This document shows positions 35,203-40,696 of a stretch of DNA of 40,696 nt, piece by piece. Every line of letters starts with the position of its first letter. Within the stretch, counting starts at the first letter, position 1. This DNA comes from JACZWL01 sp046756445 (lineage in GTDB: Bacteria; Pseudomonadota; Gammaproteobacteria; Steroidobacterales; Woeseiaceae): contig JBHHWI010000015.1 in NCBI GenBank assembly GCA_046756445.1, forward strand, positions 1 through 40,696, in the 5' to 3' direction. The position numbers and the translations under genes were made by a program. The notes beneath the pieces were generated by a model. That model saw only the letters and a program-made list of their open reading frames with translations, had not been told where the DNA came from and did not search any database.

Positions 35203-35700
35203 TCAGGCGCTGGCCCGGTCTTTGAACAGACCCAGGAACAGGTTGCCGACCAGAATCAGGCTGCCGATCACGAGCCCCCCCACCCCGACGAAGGTGAGCA
35301 GCATCGTGAGGATATGGTCATGTGCCGGATCGCGGCCGATAGACGGTGCGAGGACGAACATGCTCAGCCAGGCCAGCGGATAGAGGCTGCCGAGTCCGAT
35401 CAGTATGGCCGCAACCTTCTTCAGTCCCCTCGACAGGTCCGAAAACGTTACGAGGATCAGCAGCCCGAGACAGAACGCGGCAATTCCGCCGGCGTGGAAG
35501 TGCGTCCGCAGAGCATATCGCCAGATCTTGTCCTGGCTGGCCTCGTCGTGAACGTCAGGATGCGCCGCGACGCCCTGGGCTACGTAATCTTTATAGGCAT
35601 CTTCGTTGACACCGAACGAAATACCGAGACCGATATTGAAGAAAAGGCCGAGCAGGACGATGGCAAGTCCGACTTTAACCGCGGACAGTTCAGTTGACAT
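35203..35700 (-). CDS. Conserved four-helix membrane protein of unknown function
   Basis: A 165-residue protein with hydrophobic helices at about 8-30, 68-87, 94-115 and 132-158. Helix 2 begins with RTHFHAGGIAAFCLGLLIL and the loop before helix 4 carries RDPAHDHILTMLL, so three to four histidines lie near the membrane, a pattern that could bind b-type haem, a metal or quinone head groups. That binding is speculation. No family was recognised. It stands 216 bp before the CBS gene on the same strand, and its start faces the rquA control region. Confidence 0.78.
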   Translation of the reverse strand: MSTELSAVKVGLAIVLLGLFFNIGLGISFGVNEDAYKDYVAQGVAAHPDVHDEASQDKIWRYALRTHFHAGGIAAFCLGLLILVTFSDLSRGLKKVAAILIGLGSLYPLAWLSMFVLAPSIGRDPAHDHILTMLLTFVGVGGLVIGSLILVGNLFLGLFKDRASA

Positions 35701-35896
35701 GATTCAGGCTCCTTTGATCCGGACAAGGGACTGGCGCATCCGGGTCCGTATCATAAGGCGGCGACCGTTGCCCGCAAAATATCAGGATCGCCTCTGGCCG
35801 GCGCGATCGGGTTTCCGTGTATGATCGGCAGTGCCCGACATCCCGGATAAGCGGCGGACAGCCTCCGGGGCGCGGATGGCGGCTTTGTGCAGTCAT

Positions 35897-35982
35897 TCAC
35901 AGCCCGGTATCGAAGCCTGTGATAAATAACAATTTCTTCGTGATAAGTACTTATTCAGCGGCGGGTCATTGCAACGTATAAG
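35897..35982 (+). promoter_or_regulatory. Candidate control region of the rquA-frdABCD operon
   Basis: TTCAGC (35954-35959) and TATAAG (35977-35982) are 17 bp apart and could be the -35 and -10. A perfect 12-bp palindrome ATAAGTACTTAT lies at 35943-35954, centred about 40 bp before the predicted start, the usual place for a class II activator. GTGATAA occurs twice as a direct repeat (35919 and 35940), 21 bp or two helical turns apart. TCACAG/CTGTGA (35897-35902, 35917-35922) form a further inverted repeat. No canonical FNR site is present. All roles are inferred. Confidence 0.45.
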
Positions 35983-36040
35983 TAGCCACAGGAATAGCGC
36001 CGACCCGGAGTCGGCCGAAGAAACCAGAGGCCAGCACATT

Positions 36041-36805
36041 ATGGACTACACTGAACTAGCCGGGTCGAGGGGAGAAAGCTTTCAGGAAACCGAAATCACT
36101 CCGATGCCGCGGCAATCGGCGCGGGCGCCCGCCGGCATCGGCAAACCGCGCATACCCGACTATTTGCAAAAGACCTATTACTGGGCCTATCTGAATCCTC
36201 GAAACGTCAAGCTCCTCGATCGCGAGTGGGTGGTGAGAACCATACTCTGGCAACAGCACCGCCGCCTGGCGCGGGCAGCAATCGCGGAGATCGAGCCGGG
36301 CCAGCACGTTATGCAAACGGCCTGTGTCTATGGGGATTTTTCTTCCATGCTGGCCGAGCACATCGGTCCCGAAGGCAAGCTGGAGGTGTTCGACGTTGCC
36401 GAGGTACAGGTCCGCAACTGCCGGCGCAAGCTGGCAGGTTACGAGCACGCCATAGTGAGACACCAGGACGTTCTGTATCTCCGTGACGAGACATTCGACG
36501 TGGTATGCTGCTATTTCCTGATGCATGAAATGCCTGACGACTACAAGCGCGGCGTGGTCGACGCACTGCTGGATGCCGTCCGGCCCGGCGGCAAGCTGGT
36601 ATTTGTCGATTATCACAAGCCGCACTGGGCGCATCCGCTCAAGCTGATCACGAGCCTGGTGTTCGACACGCTGGAACCCTATGCCAAGGAACTCTGGCGG
36701 ACGGAAATCGCCGCATTCGCCGGCAGGGACGCCCGTTACTCGTGGCAGAAAGAGACGTATTTCGGCGGTCTTTTCCAAAAAGTGGTCGCCACACGCAAAG
36801 ACTGA
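36041..36805 (+). CDS. rquA: Rhodoquinone biosynthesis protein RquA
   Basis: A 254-residue protein from ATG 36041; the frame opens 24 codons earlier at a TTG, but that precedes the predicted transcription start. RquA is a SAM-methyltransferase homologue that converts ubiquinone to rhodoquinone by replacing a methoxy group with an amino group. Its marks are visible: PDYLQKTYYWAYLNPRNVKL (residues 39-58), the altered SAM motif QTACVYGDFS at 92-101 instead of E-x-G-x-G-x-G, FFLMHEMP-like CCYFLMHEMPDDYKRG, RPGGKLVFVDYHKPHWAHPL, and the ending YFGGLFQKVVATRKD. frdA follows after 24 bp. Rhodoquinone has a potential low enough to drive fumarate reduction, so its placement here fits. Confidence 0.9.
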   Translation: MDYTELAGSRGESFQETEITPMPRQSARAPAGIGKPRIPDYLQKTYYWAYLNPRNVKLLDREWVVRTILWQQHRRLARAAIAEIEPGQHVMQTACVYGDFSSMLAEHIGPEGKLEVFDVAEVQVRNCRRKLAGYEHAIVRHQDVLYLRDETFDVVCCYFLMHEMPDDYKRGVVDALLDAVRPGGKLVFVDYHKPHWAHPLKLITSLVFDTLEPYAKELWRTEIAAFAGRDARYSWQKETYFGGLFQKVVATRKD

Positions 36806-36829
36806 CGGCCAACGGCCCGAGCTGGCTCG

Positions 36830-38584
36830 ATGCAGACAATCAATACTGACGTAGCAATCGTCGGAGCCGGTGGCGCCGGTTTGCGAGCCGCGATCGCGGT
36901 CGCCGAAGCCAACCCGTCCCTGAAAGTCGCATTGATCTCGAAGGTGTACCCGATGCGCAGCCACACCGTCGCGGCCGAGGGCGGCGCCGCCGGCGTCATC
37001 AAGGACAACGACAATTTCGAGAATCACTTTCACGATACCGTCGCCGGCGGCGACTGGCTTTGCGATCAGGATGCGGTCGATCTGTTCATTCACGAAGCGC
37101 CGCGAGAGCTGACGCGTGTAGAGCACTGGGGTTGTCCCTGGAGCCGCGAGCCGGACGGTCGCGTCGCTGTCCGGCCGTTTGGCGGCATGAAGGTCGAACG
37201 GACCTGGTACGCGGCCGACAAGACCGGTTTTCACCTGTTACACACGCTGTTCCAGACCTCTCTGAAGTATCCGACGATTGAGCGCTTCGACGAGTATTAC
37301 TCCACCGATCTGATCGTCACCGACGGCCGTTGTCACGGTGTCACCGCGATCGAAATGCGCAGCGGGCAATTGCGTTTTTTCCGGGCCGGGGCTGTCATCA
37401 TTGCGACCGGCGGTGCCGGCCGGGTGTTTCCGTTTACGACCAACGGCGCCATCAAGACGGGAGACGGCATGGCGATGGCTTACCGGGCCGGCGTGCCGCT
37501 GAAGGACATGGAGTTCGTCCAATATCATCCGACCGGGCTGCCCGGCACCGGCATCCTGATCACCGAGGGTTCGCGCGGCGAAGGCGGTATTCTGGTCAAC
37601 AAGGACGGCTATCGCTATTTGCAGGACTACGATCTCGGCCCGCCGGACCCCTGGCCGCGCACGAAGGCGATGGAGCTGGGCCCCAGGGACCGGCTGAGTC
37701 AGGCATTCTGGCACGAGCAGCAAAAAGGTCGCACGATCAGTACGAATTACGGTGACGTCGTGCATCTCGATCTGCGTCATCTCGGTGAAGCGAAGATCAA
37801 CGAGCGTTTGCCGATGGTGCGGGAGTTGAGTCAAAGTTATATCGGTGTCGATCCGGTGCACGAACCTATCCCCGTCCGGCCGGTGGTGCATTACACGATG
37901 GGCGGTATCCACACCGATACCGATGCCGCGACCGACGTTGACGGTCTGTTCGCTGCCGGCGAGTGTGCCTGCGTCAGCATCAATGGCGCGAATCGCCTGG
38001 GATCCAATTCACTTACCGAGCTGCTGGTGTTCGGTGCACGCGCAGGACGCGGTGCCGCCGAGGCCGCAACGCAAAGTGGCGCCGCGTCGGAAGATCAACG
38101 AGTGCAGTCCGCGGCGACTGCCGCCGGGGATCGCGTGCTGGAGCTCATCCGCCGCGGCGACGGCCGCGAAAACGTCACGGGCCTGCGGCGAGAGATGAAC
38201 GAAGCGATGGAAGCCGGCGCCGGCATCTATCGCAGTGAGGATTCCCTGCAGAGCTGCGCGGACAAGCTCCAGGAGATCCGTGAGCGATACGGGAAAGTCA
38301 TGCTCGCCGATAAAAGCAATGTCTTCAATACCGACCTGGTCGAGACACTGGAGCTCGGCTCGATGATCGATGTGGCGGCTGCGATGGCCTGCTCGGCGTT
38401 ACAGCGCCGGGAATCCCGGGGATCACATCAGCGACTCGACTATCCGGACAGGGACGACTCGGCGTATCTGAAGCATTCCCTCGCCCGATATTCGGCAACG
38501 GGCTTACCTGCCATAGATTATCGTGACGTCACGATCACGCGTTCGCCGCCGGCCGAACGCGTCTACGGCGGAGCGCAGGAATGA
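36830..38584 (+). CDS. frdA: Fumarate reductase flavoprotein subunit FrdA
   Basis: A 584-residue protein very close in pattern to E. coli FrdA. The FAD site begins VAIVGAGGAGLRAAIAVAEA; His45 in PMRSHTVAAEGG is the covalent flavin ligand. QYHPTGLPGTGILITEGSRG and RPVVHYTMGGIHTDTDA form the dicarboxylate site. GANRLGSNSLTELLVFG is conserved in all Frd/Sdh flavoproteins. The set of four subunits with two small anchors (C and D) is the quinol:fumarate reductase type. It overlaps frdB by 4 bp (ATGA). Reversal as succinate dehydrogenase cannot be excluded from sequence. Confidence 0.96.
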   Translation: MQTINTDVAIVGAGGAGLRAAIAVAEANPSLKVALISKVYPMRSHTVAAEGGAAGVIKDNDNFENHFHDTVAGGDWLCDQDAVDLFIHEAPRELTRVEHWGCPWSREPDGRVAVRPFGGMKVERTWYAADKTGFHLLHTLFQTSLKYPTIERFDEYYSTDLIVTDGRCHGVTAIEMRSGQLRFFRAGAVIIATGGAGRVFPFTTNGAIKTGDGMAMAYRAGVPLKDMEFVQYHPTGLPGTGILITEGSRGEGGILVNKDGYRYLQDYDLGPPDPWPRTKAMELGPRDRLSQAFWHEQQKGRTISTNYGDVVHLDLRHLGEAKINERLPMVRELSQSYIGVDPVHEPIPVRPVVHYTMGGIHTDTDAATDVDGLFAAGECACVSINGANRLGSNSLTELLVFGARAGRGAAEAATQSGAASEDQRVQSAATAAGDRVLELIRRGDGRENVTGLRREMNEAMEAGAGIYRSEDSLQSCADKLQEIRERYGKVMLADKSNVFNTDLVETLELGSMIDVAAAMACSALQRRESRGSHQRLDYPDRDDSAYLKHSLARYSATGLPAIDYRDVTITRSPPAERVYGGAQE

Positions 38585-39324
38585 GCGAGCGAAGCATAGA
38601 ACTGGAAGTTCTGCGCTACGACCCGGAGCAGGACGACGCGCCGTATTTTCAGACCTATACAGTGCCGTACCGGGATGACTGGGTGGTTCTGGATGCCATC
38701 AATTACGTCAAGGACGAACTGGATCGGACGCTGAGTTATCGCTGGTCATGTCACATGGCCGTGTGCGGCAGCTGCGGCATGGCCGTAAACGGCGAGCCCG
38801 TACTTGCCTGCCATACTTTCCTGCGCGACTGCCCGGACAGGATTCGTATCGAGCCCTTGCAAAACTTTCCCATCGAACGCGATCTCGTGGTCGTCACGGA
38901 CGACTTCATCGACAAGCTGGGCAGCGTCAAGCCCTACGTCGTGCCGAAGGAAGACAGGGATATCGATGACGGTGAATATTTGCAGACGCCGGCGGAGCTG
39001 GCGCGCTTCAAACAATACACGGCGTGTATCAACTGCCTGCTCTGTTATTCGGCGTGCCCGCAGTATGCGATGAACGACGCGTTCGTCGGACCGGCGGCAC
39101 TGGCGCTCGCGCACCGTTACAACCTCGACTCGCGAGATACCGGCCGCGCCGCCCGTGAGGAGGTCGTCGCCAGCAACCCGGGCATCTGGGAGTGCAGCTT
39201 TGTCGGTGCGTGCTCGGAGGTATGCCCGAAGTCGGTCGACCCGGCCGCAGCCATTCAGCAGACCAAGATCGCCAGCACGGCCGACTACTTCACGGCATTT
39301 CTGATGCCCTGGAAGCGCAAATGA
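38581..39324 (+). CDS. frdB: Fumarate reductase iron-sulfur subunit FrdB
   Basis: A 247-residue protein. The 2Fe-2S ligands are in SCHMAVCGSCGMAVNGEPVL followed by AC; the 4Fe-4S and 3Fe-4S motifs are CINCLLCYSACP and ECSFVGACSEVCPKSVDPAA. It passes electrons from the membrane quinol site to FrdA. The start codon is coupled to the frdA stop, with GGAG upstream. The ending TADYFTAFLMPWKRK is compatible with FrdB family tails. Confidence 0.96.
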   Translation: MSERSIELEVLRYDPEQDDAPYFQTYTVPYRDDWVVLDAINYVKDELDRTLSYRWSCHMAVCGSCGMAVNGEPVLACHTFLRDCPDRIRIEPLQNFPIERDLVVVTDDFIDKLGSVKPYVVPKEDRDIDDGEYLQTPAELARFKQYTACINCLLCYSACPQYAMNDAFVGPAALALAHRYNLDSRDTGRAAREEVVASNPGIWECSFVGACSEVCPKSVDPAAAIQQTKIASTADYFTAFLMPWKRK

Positions 39325-39710
39325 GCCGGCGGCCTTTTATTCGTGAGCATTCGAAGAGCGGCTGGTGGCTCGCGCAACCGCGCTACATACGTTACATGAT
39401 GCGCGAGATGAGCGCGGCGTTCATCGGTATCTATGCTCTGGTACTGATCGCGGGCCTGCATCGATTGTCGCAGGGCCGGGCCGCGTACGAGGCATTTCTC
39501 GCGACCGCCGCAGGACCGTTCGGCGTGGCGTTCGCCGTTATCGCAATGGCGTTCGCGATTTATCATACCTACACGTGGTTTGCGGTAACGCCGAAGGCAA
39601 TGCCGCTGGCATTGGGCGGCAAACGCGTGCCCGGCGCATTGATCGTTGCCGCACACTGGTTCGGTTTTCTTACCGTCAGCGTTGCGCTGTGGCTGCTGGT
39701 GCGGGCCTAG
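39321..39710 (+). CDS. frdC: Fumarate reductase membrane anchor FrdC
   Basis: A 129-residue, three-helix protein starting at ATG 39321, which overlaps the frdB stop by 4 bp. RPFIREHSKSGWWLAQPRY followed by IRYMMREMSAA aligns with E. coli FrdC RPYVRPMTSTWW...FYMLREGTAV, and Glu29 falls exactly at the position of the E. coli quinone-site residue Glu-C29. IYHTYTWFAVTPKAMPL is the second conserved block. With FrdD it forms the haem-free anchor and the quinol-oxidation site, here expected to take rhodoquinol. Confidence 0.93.
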   Translation: MSRRPFIREHSKSGWWLAQPRYIRYMMREMSAAFIGIYALVLIAGLHRLSQGRAAYEAFLATAAGPFGVAFAVIAMAFAIYHTYTWFAVTPKAMPLALGGKRVPGALIVAAHWFGFLTVSVALWLLVRA

Positions 39711-39711
39711 C

Positions 39712-40059
39712 ATGGCGCGTTCAAATAAACCCATCATCTGGGGGCTGTTCGCCGCCGGCGGTACGGTGGCTGCATTCGTCGTGCCGGTGCTGATCCTGAT
39801 CACCTGTCTGGGCGTTCCGCTCGGACTCGTCGCCGGCGACGTACTGTCCTACGAACGATTGCTCGACTTGCTGCAACACGCCGTCAGCAAACTGGTCACG
39901 TTTGTCGTTCTTTTTCTGATCCTCTGGCACGCCGCGCATCGCATGCGCATAACGGCCCATGACCTCGGCATTCGCAACGACACAATCGTCGCGTTCGTCT
40001 GTTACGGCATCGCTGCAGCAGGAACGCTGCTCATGCTGGCCGCTCTGTTGAACATCTGA
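39712..40059 (+). CDS. frdD: Fumarate reductase membrane anchor FrdD
   Basis: A 115-residue, three-helix protein from ATG 39712, one base after the frdC stop. KPIIWGLFAAGGTVAAFVVP, PLGLVAGDVLSYERLLDLLQ and LILWHAAHRMRITAHDLGI match E. coli FrdD (WGLFGAGG, LPLGLFPGDALSYERV, CGLHRMHHAMHDL). HAAHRMRITAHD supplies the histidines near the quinone site. It is the last gene of the rquA-frdABCD operon. Confidence 0.93.
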   Translation: MARSNKPIIWGLFAAGGTVAAFVVPVLILITCLGVPLGLVAGDVLSYERLLDLLQHAVSKLVTFVVLFLILWHAAHRMRITAHDLGIRNDTIVAFVCYGIAAAGTLLMLAALLNI

Positions 40060-40078
40060 GGGGCATCCGACCCGTCTT

Positions 40079-40098
40079 CTGTCGCCAAACGACGACAG
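40079..40098 (+). terminator. Stem-loop 20 bp after frdD
   Basis: CTGTCG (40079-40084) pairs with CGACAG (40093-40098) across an 8-nt loop. The following bases are TAAAATCCCC rather than a T-run, so it is a weak intrinsic terminator at best. Its position at the end of the frd operon makes a 3'-end role likely. Confidence 0.4.
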
Positions 40099-40261
40099 TA
40101 AAATCCCCGAGACAAAAAATATCTGCGCCGGTCAGTGCAAAACGGCAGGTGAAAGTAATCGGGATAACAACCGAATCAACATAACGCACAACGACGTCGA
40201 TCGAGTTTGCATAAATCGTCGTGTGAATTAAGTTCAATTATTCATAGCTAAATCCGGTTCC

Positions 40262-40291
40262 TTGCAATAACGGTTTGCGTTGAGGCATACT
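40262..40291 (+). promoter_or_regulatory. Promoter upstream of the c-di-GMP riboswitch
   Basis: TTGCAA (40262-40267) and CATACT (40286-40291) are separated by 18 bp. A start near 40298 would place the first transcribed bases about 10 nt before the riboswitch, which is the usual geometry for such leaders. The two elements are seen; promoter activity is inferred. Confidence 0.55.
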
Positions 40292-40306
40292 CGAGGCAAC
40301 TGAAAA

Positions 40307-40385
40307 ACGGCAAATCCGTCGAAAGGCGGAGACGCAAAGCCACCGGTCTAAGAGACGTGAGGTCTTATGATAGCGGGGTTGCCAG
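40307..40385 (+). ncRNA. Class I cyclic-di-GMP riboswitch (GEMM)
   Basis: The sequence matches the GEMM-I consensus block by block: GGCAAA (40309-40314), CGAAAGGCGGAGACGCAAAG (40319-40338, with the GAAA tetraloop), CCACCGGTCTAA in the tetraloop-receptor region, a variable second stem, and TAGCGGGGTTGCC (40371-40383). GGCAA at the 5' edge pairs with TTGCC at the 3' edge to close stem P1. The aptamer binds cyclic di-GMP and typically controls surface, adhesion or lipoprotein genes. About 110-150 nt separate it from the downstream start codon, room for an expression platform; a hairpin at 40398-40423 (GGCG-t-CTACG / CGTAG-CGCC) could be part of it. Confidence 0.88.
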
Positions 40386-40533
40386 TAAAGCGGAGTCGGC
40401 GTCTACGCTGATCCCGTAGCGCCATCCAGGCGCGCATCGCAGCCTTCCTTTCGTTTTCTGTCCACGGGTTCTCAGCTCCGGCTGTTGCGTTTTCGAAATG
40501 ACGGATTGCCTCGCCAACGGATTCTGGCAGGTA

Positions 40534-40696
40534 ATGCGAACAACTCGACGCAGTACTCAATTTGTTTTTTCCGTCTTATTTCTATTTCTGGTCTCGGCGT
40601 GTTCTGGCTTGCTCGATGATTCGGAAGATGGCTTTTCCATCACCATCACGGACCCGGCCGGCGCGTCGCTGATACGCACGCCGGACATCGTCGTGA
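40534..40696 (+). CDS. Lipoprotein, truncated by the window end; target of the c-di-GMP riboswitch
   Basis: A frame from ATG 40534 (or ATG 40498, 12 codons earlier) runs off the right edge. It begins MRTTRRSTQFVFSVLFLFLV and then SACSG, a lipoprotein signal with lipobox VSAC. The mature start is acidic (LLDDSEDGFS), followed by SITITDPAGASLIRTPDIVV. That resembles the first strand of a bacterial Ig-like or surface-repeat domain, common in GEMM-controlled exported proteins. The ribosome-binding site is modest (GGCAGG, close to the ATG). Length and full function are unknown. Confidence 0.72.
   Translation, partial: MRTTRRSTQFVFSVLFLFLVSACSGLLDDSEDGFSITITDPAGASLIRTPDIVV

Noticed and set aside
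36056..37234. 392-codon open frame antisense to rquA and frdA
   Set aside because: It covers two well-supported genes on the other strand and has no recognisable domain or start signal.
40398..40423. Hairpin after the riboswitch as an intrinsic terminator
   Set aside because: The stem is good (GGCG/CGCC and CTACG/CGTAG with one bulge) but no T-run follows on the plus strand; it is kept only as a possible part of the expression platform.
40348..40560. 70-codon minus-strand frame over the riboswitch and lipoprotein start
   Set aside because: It reads across the conserved 3' part of the GEMM aptamer, starts at TTG without a ribosome-binding site, and overlaps the plus-strand lipoprotein signal sequence.
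1..40696. tRNA, rRNA and CRISPR arrays
   Set aside because: No cloverleaf-like sequence with a CCA-proximal stem and TTCGA-type loop, no rRNA-like block and no regularly spaced direct repeats were noticed by eye; a covariance-model scan would be needed to exclude a tRNA firmly.

Overview
The window looks like a chromosomal segment of a GC-rich gammaproteobacterium. The phylum-level call rests on the protein styles: an enterobacterial-type FrdABCD, AidB, EptA, TrkH, NhaD, a CadC-like regulator and a full hypCABDFE set. A marine-sediment lineage such as Woeseiaceae would fit the mix of TonB receptor, Isp-type hydrogenase and rhodoquinone genes, but that is inference. No rRNA, tRNA or CRISPR array was seen. 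Coding density is high, and the non-coding stretches lie mainly at 670-1504, 6582-7139, 35701-36040 and 40060-40497.

Left third (1-20.5 kb): a truncated MDR dehydrogenase; a gene-free gap carrying a fragment that resembles the start of dusA, a known integration target; a TonB-dependent receptor convergent with a CadC-like winged-helix/TPR regulator; a tiny cysteine-rich lipoprotein; and a scar where an IS30-type transposase tail abuts a beheaded ParE-type toxin. An AidB-family flavoprotein follows. Next is an envelope-modification locus on the minus strand: EptA-type phosphoethanolamine transferase, a lipoprotein, a GT2, a LAB_N protein and an ArnT-like GT39, the last four tightly packed. NhaD antiporter, a BamA/TamA-like barrel, a membrane-anchored LRR protein and TrkH complete this part.

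Middle (20.8-34.5 kb): a complete [NiFe]-hydrogenase locus with two divergent arms. The minus arm is hupD-hupH-hynS-isp1-isp2-hynL plus an unreported-looking 67-residue membrane protein. The plus arm is hypC-hypA-hypB-hypD-hypF-hypE, running straight into a DUF47-pit phosphate-transport pair. The gene order hynS-isp1-isp2-hynL marks a group 1e (Isp-type) periplasm-facing, membrane-linked hydrogenase. A CBS-pair protein and a four-helix membrane protein follow on the minus strand.

Right end (35.9-40.7 kb): rquA, the rhodoquinone-forming methyltransferase-like enzyme, sits 24 bp upstream of frdABCD. The low-potential quinone maker and its fumarate reductase are therefore packaged together, less than 2 kb from the end of the hydrogenase/hyp/pit block. 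The most economical reading is an anaerobic module in which H2 oxidation reduces rhodoquinone and FrdABCD passes the electrons to fumarate (inference). The window ends with a class I cyclic-di-GMP (GEMM) riboswitch, preceded by a good promoter, leading into a truncated lipoprotein gene.
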